Positions 46,496 to 55,448 of a stretch of DNA of 64,000 nt are shown here, piece after piece. Position 1 is the stretch's first letter. Each line of letters starts with the position of its first letter. The position numbers and the translations under genes were made by a program. This stretch comes from Candidatus Mediterraneibacter faecavium (GTDB lineage: Bacteria > Bacillota > Clostridia > Lachnospirales > Lachnospiraceae), in the NCBI GenBank assembly GCA_019119995.1, contig DWVY01000047.1, positions 26,578 to 90,577 of the forward strand. The letters are read 5' to 3'. The notes beneath the pieces were generated by a model. The model was not told the origin of the DNA. It was given only the letters and a program-made list of their open reading frames with translations, and did no database searches.

Positions 46496-47044
46496 TTATT
46501 CGTATACAACAGATTTTCTGATTTCTTCCGCCTTTTCCTCCCCGCAGAGGATCGCTGTAAGCCTGAGCGCGAACGGAATCGCAGCCCCCATTCCTCTGCC
46601 GGTCGTAATATTTCCGTCCGTGACAGCCGGAACTTTCAACACCTCACCACAGTCAAGTTCTTCCTCGAAAGACGGATATGCACATGCCTTTTTTCCTTTT
46701 AAGAGTCCCAGCCCGCTCAAGACAGTGGGCGCAGCACAGATCGCCGCAAGATATTTCCCCTGGCTGTTAAATGTAAGGATCTGCTCTCTCAGCCCCTCAT
46801 GTGCTTTCAGGTTCAACGTGCCCGGCATTCCTCCCGGCAGCACCAACATATCTGCACTTTCAATATCTGCTTCTTCAAACAGCTTGTCCGACTCCACGAT
46901 GATACCGTGAGAGCCATTGATCTGCTTCCTTCCCATTACTGATACAGTCTCCGTCTCCACACCTGCCCTGCGCAGGATATCCACAACCGTCAGACCTTCG
47001 ATCTCCTCAAAACCATCTGCGAGGAAAACACATACTTTCTTCAT
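46496..47044 (-). CDS. DJ-1/PfpI family protein
   Basis: A 182-residue protein with the DJ-1 fold: FLADGFEEIE with the conserved Glu, LVLPGG at the strand before the elbow, and nucleophile Cys in AAICAAP near residue 102. Eukaryote-like and bacterial relatives (ThiJ, YajL) act in oxidative or glycation stress; the reaction is debated. The start follows AGGAGG by nine bases. A 27-codon leader ORF ends 13 bases upstream under the same promoter. Confidence 0.9.
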   Translation of the reverse strand: MKKVCVFLADGFEEIEGLTVVDILRRAGVETETVSVMGRKQINGSHGIIVESDKLFEEADIESADMLVLPGGMPGTLNLKAHEGLREQILTFNSQGKYLAAICAAPTVLSGLGLLKGKKACAYPSFEEELDCGEVLKVPAVTDGNITTGRGMGAAIPFALRLTAILCGEEKAEEIRKSVVYE

Positions 47045-47057
47045 TTCCTGATGCCTC

Positions 47058-47141
47058 CTATTCCAGAATCCTCTTGCAGTACATATCGTACTGGCTCTTT
47101 CCTTCCGCCAGAGTAAGATCTCCGGCAAGTTCATTTTTCAT
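47058..47141 (-). CDS. 27-codon leader ORF before the DJ-1 gene
   Basis: The ORF encodes MKNELAGDL, a TLAEGKSQYD core, and ends CKRILE before TAG. It begins 18-19 bases past a good -10 element with AAGGG upstream, and its stop lies just before the DJ-1 gene's AGGAGG, so it would be translated first. The peptide resembles the beginning of PD-(D/E)XK transposase-like proteins and may be a truncated remnant rather than a functional leader. Not recognised with certainty. Confidence 0.4.
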   Translation of the reverse strand: MKNELAGDLTLAEGKSQYDMYCKRILE

Positions 47142-47159
47142 AGACTTTACCCTTTCTTC

Positions 47160-47188
47160 ATTATAGCGAATCTGTTTTTCAGTTACAA
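47160..47188 (-). promoter_or_regulatory. Promoter of the leader ORF and DJ-1 gene
   Basis: On the minus strand TTGTAA (47188-47183), a 17-base spacer, and TATAAT (47165-47160). Confidence 0.72.
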
Positions 47189-47203
47189 GCGGTTGATTTT
47201 TTG

Positions 47204-47231
47204 TTGAAATACAATACTTTTCAATTATAAT
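47204..47231 (+). promoter_or_regulatory. Promoter of the CYTH gene
   Basis: TTGAAA (47204-47209), a 16-base spacer, and TATAAT (47226-47231), divergent from the DJ-1 promoter; the -35 regions are 16 bases apart. Confidence 0.7.
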
Positions 47232-47304
47232 AGGAACCAGTGGGAACACTCTCCCCAACGATCATTGCGGCTGCATATTCAGCAGTCAGTCAGGAGGAAA
47301 TCAT

Positions 47305-47754
47305 ATGGAAATCGAACGCAAATTCCTGCCGGATATGGAACATCTTCCGTTTCAGCCCGAAGATTATCCCTGCCGCCAGATCGAGCAGGGCTATCTCTGC
47401 ACGGAACCTGTCGTGCGCATACGAAGAGATAACGACAAATACTTTCTAACATATAAGTCAAAAGGTCTCATGGTCCGCGAGGAATACAATCTTCCACTCA
47501 CCAAGCCCGGTTATGAACATCTGCTTGCAAAAGCGGACGGACGGATCATCACTAAGAAAAGATATGTGATCCCGCTTGAAGATGACCTGAAGCTGGAACT
47601 GGATATTTTTGAAGGAGATCTCGCCCCGCTTGTCATCGCAGAGATTGAGTTTCCCGATGAAGAGACAGCCCAGGGGTACCAGCCGCCCGAATGGCTCGGA
47701 GAAGATGTGACATATTCCACTCTCTACCACAACAGCACCTTAAGCCGGATATGA
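47305..47754 (+). CDS. CYTH domain protein (inorganic triphosphatase-like)
   Basis: A 149-residue protein opening MEIERKFL, the signature first strand of the CYTH triphosphate tunnel. Basic and acidic residues line successive strands (VRIRRDNDKYFLTYK, KKRYVIP, LELDIFEGDL, EIEFPDEE). Bacterial members usually hydrolyse inorganic triphosphate or make cyclic AMP rarely. A polyphosphate kinase gene lies a few kilobases away, which fits a role in polyphosphate metabolism but is only suggestive. TCAGGAGGAAATCAT precedes the ATG. Confidence 0.92.
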   Translation: MEIERKFLPDMEHLPFQPEDYPCRQIEQGYLCTEPVVRIRRDNDKYFLTYKSKGLMVREEYNLPLTKPGYEHLLAKADGRIITKKRYVIPLEDDLKLELDIFEGDLAPLVIAEIEFPDEETAQGYQPPEWLGEDVTYSTLYHNSTLSRI

Positions 47755-47835
47755 TCGTTCTGTTTTACTCAACAGAAAAAGCAACGTTTTGTTGCTTATA
47801 CTGATAGATTACTCATTCTGTTGCATAACGCCTTA

Positions 47836-47887
47836 TTTACAGGAAATATTGATATAATGATGGAGAATTTTTGTAGTTTCCTGTAAA
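47836..47887. promoter_or_regulatory. Widely spaced inverted repeat at the XRE regulator promoter
   Basis: TTTACAGGAAA (47836-47846) and its exact reverse complement TTTCCTGTAAA (47877-47887) flank a TATAAT (about 47853-47858). The right arm runs into the ribosome-binding site of the regulator gene. This looks like an autoregulatory operator for the helix-turn-helix protein encoded next. Confidence 0.5.
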
Positions 47888-47900
47888 AGGAGGTGTTTCC

Positions 47901-48275
47901 GTGGCTAATATCCAGTTGGCGGTAAATTTGCGCCGTCTGAGGACCGATCACGATTATACACAGGCACAGATCAGCGATAAACTGAATATTTCACGGCAGG
48001 CATACTCCAATTATGAGACAGGCAAACGAATCCCTGACCTGGACATCCTGATCCGGATCGCGGATATCTATCACGTTACACTCGAGCAGCTCATTCTTCA
48101 GCCTTGCTCCGGTGCCGGTGTTATCAACCAAAATTCCGGCCCTTACTATATTGGGATGGAAGTAGAAACCGCCGATACGATCTATCTGACAAAAGATGAG
48201 GTGGAACTTCTGACCCATTACAGAAATGCAGACGAAGACGACCGGAAACTGACCCGGAAAGTATTGAAAATGTAA
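47901..48275 (+). CDS. XRE-family transcriptional regulator, GTG start
   Basis: A 124-residue protein. Residues 1-65 form a helix-turn-helix (YTQAQISDKLNISRQAYSNYETG) followed by an LEQLIL dimer helix; the C-terminal 50 residues are acidic. It starts at GTG, six to seven bases after AAAGGAGG. Its promoter carries an 11-bp inverted repeat, so self-control is likely. No neighbouring target gene is obvious. Confidence 0.9.
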   Translation: MANIQLAVNLRRLRTDHDYTQAQISDKLNISRQAYSNYETGKRIPDLDILIRIADIYHVTLEQLILQPCSGAGVINQNSGPYYIGMEVETADTIYLTKDEVELLTHYRNADEDDRKLTRKVLKM

Positions 48276-48655
48276 ATTCGTGTTTGTTCAGCAGATGCCG
48301 CTGTAGCAACAAAGATATAAATAACCGAATAGCAGACGCAGAACAAGAGGATACTCCAACACTGTGCCGACCCGCTTTACCTCATCCCCTCGAATCCATG
48401 TAACGCGAGATCAAAATGCTCGTCCATTGGAACTCGCATTTTAATATCGCTAACATGGTGAACGAGGTGTATTCGGAACGCTCCATGTCGATGCACAGCT
48501 TATGCAGTATCCTCTTTTTCTGCTGTCTCATCCGGTCGGTAATCTTTTCTTCCACTGCAGCGTCGTCTTCCAACAAACACTCATACAAAGCGGACGGAAA
48601 CGGAACTTAGTCGACAAAGTTCACCATTTCGCCCCGTTTTATAGTAAACTTCGTG
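48276..48655. other. Non-coding stretch with a possible decayed minus-strand coding remnant
   Basis: No intact gene was recognised here. On the minus strand a frame of 68 codons (48588-48382) reads on from an upstream in-frame segment (TIKRGEMVNFVD) across a TAA stop near 48610-48608. It has no ribosome-binding site. It could be the remains of a protein gene, but no family was recognised. Confidence 0.35.
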
Positions 48656-49021
48656 ATTGCCGGGGGAGATACTTCTGATTGGATGAATGCAGAAAATCAG
48701 TCGGATACAGCCCCTTTGATGCACCTTCCGGAACCGGGCGGGGAGAAGATGCTGACGGTGACTGTGGAGGAATATTAGATAAAGTTAAAACCTGGGATGC
48801 AGCGTTAATCGGGAAAATGAAATTGTCTGAGTGAAACGAGTTGTTCATTTTCCCGATTGCTTTTAGCTGTATCACAGGTTTGTTACTTTATCTTATATTC
48901 CGTAACCGGAGCCGGCAGCATCCTCTCCCCGCCCGTCCCGGATACGTGAGACAATCCACTGTATCCGATTGATTTTCGGATGTTTCATGTTTTATCGCGA
49001 AGTTTATCTCAGGCAAACACG
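48656..49021. repeat. Palindromic element A: long imperfect inverted repeat with a conserved stem
   Basis: The two halves are reverse complements over about 150 bases each: GAAAATCAGTCGGATACAG at the left and its counterpart at 48963-48981 on the right. The core is a hairpin: 48777-48785 pairs with 48885-48893, 48788-48794 with 48875-48881, and 48807-48821 with 48844-48858 (15 bp perfect), with a 22-base loop. Its minus-strand half matches element B at 63745-64000, including a 46-base identical run (48952-48997). It begins four bases past the corA stop codon. Confidence 0.88.
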
Positions 49022-49024
49022 AAT

Positions 49025-49936
49025 TTACAATATATGCTTCTTTTTGAAGATAATGATACATCCGACAATGACCACTATACTCAGCACGACAACAAACGGG
49101 AATCCGTCATCCAGACCCGGCATATCCTTAAAGTTCATCCCGTACCACCCGGTGATCAATGTCAGCGGGAAGAAAATCGTGGATATCACGGTCAGGAACT
49201 GCATATTGCTGTTCTGCCTGGCATCAATCTGTGCCTGATATGCCTCCTTTACCTGCTGGGCGTATTCGAGCAGGTGGCTTGTCCGGCTCATGAGCCGGTC
49301 TGCACGGTCGGTGAGCGTTCCAAAATATTTCAGATGCTTTTTCAGGAAGAAGCCATTTTCATTCTCTTCCATCTCTTTTGTCAGATCCATGATCTCATCA
49401 TAGTAACTTCGAAGATTTAGCAGTTCACGTCGAAGCGGCATCAGTTTTGTCTGAAAATTAGCGATATGTTCCTGACTCACATCCTCTTCCATCCTCAGGA
49501 GCCTTCGTTCATATGCCACAAGCATTTCCAGATCCCTGCTTATGAACTCCGAGATATAATTATAAAGAAAGCGTTCTTTTGTCTCGCCCTGATGTGTCTT
49601 TTTCTGCTGGATGCGGCGGATCAGCCGTTCGGAGAAATCTTCGTCATCTACGATCACTACATTGCTGCGATTAACAAAAAAGTACATCCGGTATCTGCTC
49701 CCGAGCACATCAAGGAGCTTCGGTATACAAAGTGTTCCCACTACACAGTCCTGCTGGTTCTCAAGCCTGCAGAATCCGATCTTTGCCACCTGGATTTCAT
49801 TTTCGTATATGATTCCCGCTTTTGCGAGGATTGCGTCAGCATGTCTTGAATCTGTGACAAAGACTGCCGGCGCCTGGTCCGTCTCCCACTCTTCCTCCGT
49901 CACCGGAACAAGCTGCTCGCCAAATCTGTAAATCAT
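49025..49936 (-). CDS. corA: CorA-type magnesium/divalent cation transporter
   Basis: A 303-residue protein. The long N-terminal cytoplasmic part is alpha/beta, then coiled helices, followed by two membrane helices at the end. The GMN selectivity motif is in WYGMNFKDMP between them, as in all CorA/Mrs2/Alr1 pentamers. It would import Mg2+. It follows ppk by 33 bases in one operon. Confidence 0.93.
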   Translation of the reverse strand: MIYRFGEQLVPVTEEEWETDQAPAVFVTDSRHADAILAKAGIIYENEIQVAKIGFCRLENQQDCVVGTLCIPKLLDVLGSRYRMYFFVNRSNVVIVDDEDFSERLIRRIQQKKTHQGETKERFLYNYISEFISRDLEMLVAYERRLLRMEEDVSQEHIANFQTKLMPLRRELLNLRSYYDEIMDLTKEMEENENGFFLKKHLKYFGTLTDRADRLMSRTSHLLEYAQQVKEAYQAQIDARQNSNMQFLTVISTIFFPLTLITGWYGMNFKDMPGLDDGFPFVVVLSIVVIVGCIIIFKKKHIL

Positions 49937-49969
49937 CCTATCACCTGTTCGCTTTTATTCTTCTCCTTA

Positions 49970-52045
49970 TTACTCTTCGTCCGCTGTCTGACCTGCATTC
50001 CTCTGGGCAGCCTTATCATACGCTTCCTGATAAAGAGCCTCCTGAGAATTGACCGGTTCTCCCTCGCATTTTACAAGAGTATAATTTCCTTCCGGGTCTT
50101 CCTCTCTTGCTTTTTTATTATCGCTGAGCATCAGGTCAAAAATACCCTGTATCCTCTCCTTGATCGCCGGAGCGCAGACCGGAGCAGCAACCTCCACACG
50201 TTTCACTGTATTTCTTGTCATAAAGTCGGCAGAGGAGATATAGTATTTCCTTCTTTCGCCGCAGCCAAAGATATAGATTCTGGAATGTTCGAGGAAGCGT
50301 CCCACAATACTGATAATGCGGATATTCTCTGTCTGTCCTTCCACACCCGGGATCAGGCAGCTGATTCCCCGGATGATCATATCAATATGAACTCCTGCCT
50401 GAGATGCCTCTACAAGCTTATCGATGATCTTCTTATCAGTCAGAGAATTCAGTTTCAGTCCGATATAAGCTTCCTCCCCGTTCTTTTTATGTTCGATCTC
50501 TTCCCCGATCATATCGATAATGCGGTTTTGCAGGCATTTCGGCGCTACGAGCAGATGGTCGGATTCTTCCACTGTCTCTCCCTTGGTGAGCGCCTGGAAC
50601 ACTCTTGCCGCATCCATACCGATCTGCTCATCGGCTGTCATCAGCGACAGATCCGTATAGAGTCTTGCCGTCTTTTCATTGTAGTTTCCGGTTCCGATCT
50701 GTGTGATATATTCGATCCCGTCTTTTCCTTTCTTTGTGATAAGGCAAAGCTTGGAATGTACTTTGAATCCTTCGAGGCCGTAAATAATCTGACAACCTGC
50801 CTTCTCCAGCATACGTGACCAGCGGATATTGTTTTCCTCATCAAAGCGGGCACGAAGTTCCACAAGGACAACAACTTCCTTTCCATTTTCTGCCGCTTCA
50901 CACAGAGCCTCAACAATCTTGCTCTGTTTTGCCAGGCGATACAATGTCATCTTAATGGAAATAACATTGTCATCCTCTGCAGCTTCATTAAGCATGCGCA
51001 GGAACGGACGGATCGACTCGTACGGGTAGGACAGAAGTTTGTCTTTTTCTTCGATCTGTTTTAAAATACTCTCTCCATCGCGGAAGGACGCGGATTTCTG
51101 CGGTACTCTCCTCTCGTAGAACAATTCAGGATTCATGCGGAGATGATCCTGGATCGTGAAGACGAAAGAGAGATCCAGAGGAGCTTCACTGCGGAACACA
51201 CGCTCCGGTGAAACGTCCAGATACCGGCACAGAGATTCCACGACCGAGCCGTCGATCTCACGGGACATGTCAAGACGCACCGGTGAGAGTTTCTTTCTCT
51301 CTTTCATCAGGTCGGCCATGAATTCGCGATAATCCAGATCTTCATCATACAGCGCATCTGCATCGATATCCGCATTTCTCACGACACGGATCAGGGACTT
51401 GCCGATCACCTTGTATCCCTTAAATACTTTTCCGATATAATGGAGCACGATATTCTCGGAAAGTATATATCTTCCCTTTCCTCCCGGAAGTTCGATCAGG
51501 CGCTCTACCATGTTATTCGTACACGGAATAATACCGATCCTCTCTTTTCCGCTCCTTGTCTGAAGGACGACTACAGCGTAGATCTCCTGATTTCTCAGGA
51601 ACGGGAACGGCTGTCTCTTTCCCACTATAGTCGGAGAACTTAATGGTACGATCTCATGATTGAAATACTGCTCGAGATATTTCTTTTCCTCAGGTTTTGC
51701 TGTTGTAAAGTCGATCAGTGTGATGCCATATTCTGCCACTTTATCCATCAGGCTCTTATATGCGGCGTCTTTTCTCTTGTTGAGCTTTTTCACCACTTTC
51801 AGAATAGCCTTGATCTGCTCCTCTGACGTCATTTTCGTCTTATTATCCCTGATCTTTTTATTGACCAGCATCTGATCCTGAAGAGATCCTACCCTGACTC
51901 TGAAAAACTCATCCAGATTGCTCTGATAGATCGAGACAAAATTCATGCGTTCACAGAGCGGCACTTCGTTATTTTCCGCCTCTTCCAGTACTCTTTCATT
52001 AAATTTCAGCCAGGACAGTTCCCTGTTCATATAAATATTTTCCAT
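49970..52045 (-). CDS. ppk: Polyphosphate kinase 1
   Basis: A 691-residue enzyme, full length. The N-terminal domain (YMNRELSWLKFNERVLEEA) and two phospholipase-D-like catalytic domains are present; GFKVHSKLCLI carries the His expected to be phosphorylated, and the TQIGTGNYNEKTARLYTD motif follows. It makes long polyphosphate from ATP. The start was set at ATG-GAA after GGAGGAAAAA. It overlaps in organisation with HD and PhoH genes upstream. Confidence 0.96.
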   Translation of the reverse strand: MENIYMNRELSWLKFNERVLEEAENNEVPLCERMNFVSIYQSNLDEFFRVRVGSLQDQMLVNKKIRDNKTKMTSEEQIKAILKVVKKLNKRKDAAYKSLMDKVAEYGITLIDFTTAKPEEKKYLEQYFNHEIVPLSSPTIVGKRQPFPFLRNQEIYAVVVLQTRSGKERIGIIPCTNNMVERLIELPGGKGRYILSENIVLHYIGKVFKGYKVIGKSLIRVVRNADIDADALYDEDLDYREFMADLMKERKKLSPVRLDMSREIDGSVVESLCRYLDVSPERVFRSEAPLDLSFVFTIQDHLRMNPELFYERRVPQKSASFRDGESILKQIEEKDKLLSYPYESIRPFLRMLNEAAEDDNVISIKMTLYRLAKQSKIVEALCEAAENGKEVVVLVELRARFDEENNIRWSRMLEKAGCQIIYGLEGFKVHSKLCLITKKGKDGIEYITQIGTGNYNEKTARLYTDLSLMTADEQIGMDAARVFQALTKGETVEESDHLLVAPKCLQNRIIDMIGEEIEHKKNGEEAYIGLKLNSLTDKKIIDKLVEASQAGVHIDMIIRGISCLIPGVEGQTENIRIISIVGRFLEHSRIYIFGCGERRKYYISSADFMTRNTVKRVEVAAPVCAPAIKERIQGIFDLMLSDNKKAREEDPEGNYTLVKCEGEPVNSQEALYQEAYDKAAQRNAGQTADEE

Positions 52046-52062
52046 TTTTTCCTCCTTTGTAA

Positions 52063-52725
52063 CTAACACAACTTGTTTCCATTTGCCACCAGCTTAAATT
52101 TGCAGTTCAGCCGTTCTGCAGCTCTCCTGCACATCATCATGCGCTTCAAAAATATTTCAAAATAATCCATCACTGTACAGATGGAATCATCTAATTCAAG
52201 CTCCATTTGTATAATACGCTTTTCTTTCTGAATAATCAACTTCGAAGATAACGCCGCGTAATTTACTCTGTCATGAATATCAAATGTAGCCTTATTCCTG
52301 TTCTGTACTCTGTTGCGCCGCACATCCGTCTTATCTGCCAGGATCAGCGCCGCAGACACGCCGTCCACTGCTGCCCCTGTGGCCTCATCATGATGGCCGA
52401 TGGCTGTCGTCACAACGAGGATATCCTTGAGGGGCATATCTGTATCTTTCAGGATCTGATAGGCAAGGATCGCGCCGCTGTGCGCATGGTCGTGCCGGTT
52501 GATGCTGTTGCCTATGTCATGCATGTATCCGGCAATCTTTGCAAGCTCTGTCTTATGCTTTCCATATCCCAGTTCCTTTAATATCTTTCCTGCAGTTTCA
52601 GCGGTTTTCGACGCATGCTTTTTCGAATGTTCCGTATACCCCAGCTCGTTGAGCGTGGCGTTTCCCTTCTCGATCAGGAGATTGATCTCCTCGTTCATCC
52701 TGATCTGCTTGTAATCCGTCTTCAT
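52063..52725 (-). CDS. HD-domain phosphohydrolase
   Basis: About 220 residues. HD-type metal site: HSKKHASKTAE, then YMHDIGNS with the His-Asp pair near residue 75, and DHAHSGA. Downstream metal-ligand candidates are in IGHHDEATG. Related proteins hydrolyse nucleotides or phosphate esters. ATG overlaps the PhoH stop as TGATG, after GAGGAG. The neighbouring polyphosphate kinase suggests phosphate or nucleotide metabolism. Confidence 0.88.
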   Translation of the reverse strand: MKTDYKQIRMNEEINLLIEKGNATLNELGYTEHSKKHASKTAETAGKILKELGYGKHKTELAKIAGYMHDIGNSINRHDHAHSGAILAYQILKDTDMPLKDILVVTTAIGHHDEATGAAVDGVSAALILADKTDVRRNRVQNRNKATFDIHDRVNYAALSSKLIIQKEKRIIQMELELDDSICTVMDYFEIFLKRMMMCRRAAERLNCKFKLVANGNKLC

Positions 52726-54098
52726 CACAGTCTCCTCACCGCCTCCATCGCAAGGGCTGATCTCTCACATTCCTGTGCGGTCATGGTGATCTGCCAGCAC
52801 AGAGGGCTTCCTTTCATATGTTCAGACGCATAGCTCAGCCCGTTCGTCCGTTCGTCAAGAAATGGACGGTCGATCTGGTTGGGGTCTCCGAGCAGGATGA
52901 TCTTTGTGTCCTTCCCTGCCCGCGTAATGATCCCTTTGATCTGATCCGGCGTTGTATTCTGAGCCTCATCAATGATCAGGTATGTTTTCACGATGGAGCG
53001 TCCCCTTATGTAGTTGAGCGCCTCAGCCTGGATAATGCCCCGGCCGAAAATTTCATCGACCTTTCCTTTCAGTTCCTCCTCGTCCTGATACCGCTCCTCT
53101 TCACTGGAATCAATCAGCTGCTCCAGATTGTCTATGATGGGACGCATCAGAGGCGATATCTTTTCCTGCTCATCTCCCGGGAGGAATCCGATATCATCGT
53201 CAAACTGAGCATTTGGACGGCAGACCAGAATACGCCGGTATTCGCCGGTCGGATGATTCAGCAGTTTCTCAAGTCCTACCGCAAGGGAATAAAACGTCTT
53301 GCTGGTGCCTGCCATTCCCTTTACGATGACAAGAGGTGCTTTCTCTGCCGGCTGCATCAGGGCTTCCTGCAGGAAATACTGCCCTGCATTTCTCGGAGAG
53401 ATGCCGTAAGGAGCGCTTTTACGGAACTCAAGCTTGCGGATCACCCCGTTCACCACACGTCCGAGCTGTGTCTTTTTTGCTGACTGATCCGCCTTTAGGA
53501 TGACGAACTGATTTTCCTCCAGCTTCGGTACATAGCTTTCCCCGTCTTCGCCGAGCACATACGTCTGATCGACCGGCACTCCTTTTTTCTTGAAGTCCTT
53601 AAATATTTCTTCCGGCACATACAGCTCGCACCTGCCGCTGTACTGATTCTCATGCTCCAGCACCTGATCTGTAGTAAAATCTTCCGCACAGATGCCCAGG
53701 ATCTGTGCCTTGATCCGCAGGAGCAGATCTTTTGTCACAAGGATGACCTGCTCGTCACGGGATTCAGACAACCCCATGCAGACTCTCAGGATCCTGTTGT
53801 CTGCCACTTCATCTGACAGATCTTCCGGAAGTTTTACATTGACAAAATTCTTCTCCACGCAGAGTGTCCCGCCGCCATCCAGCGGCACTCCTTTCAGCAG
53901 ATCTCCTTTCTGGCGGAGCTGTTCCAGATAACGGATCACCTTGCGGGCATTGGCTCCCGTTTCTCCTTCCGCTTTCTTAAAGTGATCCAGCTCCTCCAAT
54001 ACGACCATGGGAAGCACGACAAGATTGTCTTCAAAGCTGTCGATCGCATAAGGCGCCTGCAGGAGAATATTTGTGTCTGCTACATAAATTTTTACCAT
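52725..54098 (-). CDS. PIN-PhoH family ATPase/RNase
   Basis: A 457-residue fusion: an N-terminal PIN domain (VADTNILL, then acidic residues at GETGANARKV and DNRILRV) and a C-terminal PhoH ATPase with a P-loop KGMAGTSKTFYS and Walker B LIIDEAQN. PIN-PhoH pairs or fusions unwind and cleave RNA, as shown for mycobacterial PhoH2. First gene of the four-gene operon with HD, ppk and corA. The start at 54098 has GAGAGG upstream. Confidence 0.93.
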   Translation of the reverse strand: MVKIYVADTNILLQAPYAIDSFEDNLVVLPMVVLEELDHFKKAEGETGANARKVIRYLEQLRQKGDLLKGVPLDGGGTLCVEKNFVNVKLPEDLSDEVADNRILRVCMGLSESRDEQVILVTKDLLLRIKAQILGICAEDFTTDQVLEHENQYSGRCELYVPEEIFKDFKKKGVPVDQTYVLGEDGESYVPKLEENQFVILKADQSAKKTQLGRVVNGVIRKLEFRKSAPYGISPRNAGQYFLQEALMQPAEKAPLVIVKGMAGTSKTFYSLAVGLEKLLNHPTGEYRRILVCRPNAQFDDDIGFLPGDEQEKISPLMRPIIDNLEQLIDSSEEERYQDEEELKGKVDEIFGRGIIQAEALNYIRGRSIVKTYLIIDEAQNTTPDQIKGIITRAGKDTKIILLGDPNQIDRPFLDERTNGLSYASEHMKGSPLCWQITMTAQECERSALAMEAVRRL

Positions 54099-54195
54099 AC
54101 AGTTTCCTCTCAAGTTTCTGTTTTTAATTTTTATATGTAGTCTATTTTATAATAAAGTCCTGAACGTTGGGATGATAAAAATGTTAAATGTAAGT

Positions 54196-54253
54196 AAAGA
54201 CACCGGGTCTGTGCAGTTTTTGTAATAAAACTACAAAGTCCGGTGTCTTTTTT
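54196..54253 (-). terminator. Terminator after the van-type operon
   Basis: Arms aaagacaccgg (54196-54206) and ccggtgtcttt (54240-54250), with an inner AGTTTT/AAAACT pairing. T tracts lie on both sides, the stronger on the plus strand, so it may act in both directions. Confidence 0.75.
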
Positions 54254-54293
54254 GAATTTATATCTGTCTTGCCTTAACCTCTTTTCCACGCTG

Positions 54294-55448
54294 CTATGCC
54301 ACCACCCGGCGAAGCCTTCCGCCAAGCCTGCTCAATATCTCATTCGTGATCGTTCCGGCTTTCCCCGCCATATCCTCCGCTGTGAGCCTGCATTCTCCCG
54401 AGCTGCCGATCAATACCACCTCATCGCCCGGCAGGATTCCCGGAACATCTGTCACATCCAGCGTAAGCTGATCCATACAGATCCGCCCGATGACCGGAAT
54501 CTTCCTCCCTCTTACAAGAGCCTCCCCGCAGTTCGACAGACTCCGGGGAATCCCGTCTGCATACCCCACTGAGACGATAGCGATCCGCCGCGTGCTGTCC
54601 GCAGTGTAGGTAAGCCCGTACCCGGCAGATTCGCCCGCCGGCAGTTCTTTTATGCTTGCTGCTCTGGCTTTCAGAGACAGGACCGGCTTCAGGCTGACCG
54701 ATGCCCTCACTCTGTCATCCGCAGAGCTTAAGCATCCGTAGAGGGCAATCCCCGGCCTGGAAAGGTCATAAGAATATTCCGGGTAGTTCAGGAGACCGTA
54801 ACTTCCCTGTATATGACACTTGAAGCCCCGGATGCTTTTTTTGTGCAGGTAATCCGCAGCCTGATCGAACCTCTGTATCTGCTCCCGCGTATACTTCTCT
54901 TCCGCATCCGTAAGTCCGTCTGATACGCAGAGATGCGAAAACAGTCCTGTCACCCTGAGATCCGGCAGTCCCCATACTTTCTCTATAAGATCCGTTCTGT
55001 CATAAGGGATCCCCAGCCGGTGCATCCCGGTATCTACTCCGACATGCACCGCGATCGTATCGCGATTCCCGGCAGTTCTCCCGCAATTAACCTTTCCGGC
55101 GTATACCGACAGCCTGCCGGCACAGTCAAGATCCACCGCCGTCTGTGTCAGCCTGTAGTGCATAAGCTCCGCAAATCCGTCCGGATGGGTATATCCGAGG
55201 ATCAGGATCTGTCCGGATATGCCCGCCTGCCGGAGCCGGATGCCTTCATCCACAGACGCCACACAGTAGTCGCGGATCCCCGCATCCTGGAGGATACGGC
55301 ATACAAGCACATCTCCGTGCCCGTAAGCATTCGCCTTTACCGCAGGCATGAGGGCGCATCCGGCGCCGGAAAGTCTCCGCAGTTCCTTCACATTGTGCAG
55401 CAGATTTTCTTTATCTATACTGATCCACGCTCTGTCTGTCTCATGCAT
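54294..55448 (-). CDS. PLP-dependent racemase, catalytic half of a split VanT (serine/alanine racemase)
   Basis: A 384-residue alanine racemase fold. The PLP lysine is in AVKANAYGHG near residue 40, and the C-terminal half carries the second catalytic Tyr region and IGRICMDQLTLDV. In vanG and vanC clusters the racemase is the C-terminal half of VanT and makes D-Ser. Here it is a separate gene that overlaps the membrane-domain gene by eight bases. Substrate (serine or alanine) cannot be decided by eye. Start: ATG with AAGGAGG about nine bases upstream, inside the previous gene. Confidence 0.88.
   Translation of the reverse strand: MHETDRAWISIDKENLLHNVKELRRLSGAGCALMPAVKANAYGHGDVLVCRILQDAGIRDYCVASVDEGIRLRQAGISGQILILGYTHPDGFAELMHYRLTQTAVDLDCAGRLSVYAGKVNCGRTAGNRDTIAVHVGVDTGMHRLGIPYDRTDLIEKVWGLPDLRVTGLFSHLCVSDGLTDAEEKYTREQIQRFDQAADYLHKKSIRGFKCHIQGSYGLLNYPEYSYDLSRPGIALYGCLSSADDRVRASVSLKPVLSLKARAASIKELPAGESAGYGLTYTADSTRRIAIVSVGYADGIPRSLSNCGEALVRGRKIPVIGRICMDQLTLDVTDVPGILPGDEVVLIGSSGECRLTAEDMAGKAGTITNEILSRLGGRLRRVVA

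Noticed and set aside
44400..47000. Possible extra small genes on the plus strand in the tig-clpP region
   Set aside because: All are antisense shadows of well-supported genes and lack translation signals.
48382..48588. 68-codon minus-strand frame as a gene
   Set aside because: No ribosome-binding site, interrupted upstream by an in-frame stop, and no recognised family. Mentioned only as a possible remnant.
48639..48875. Minus-strand frame across palindromic element A
   Set aside because: It runs through the hairpin, has no ribosome-binding site, and the paired copy does not keep the frame.
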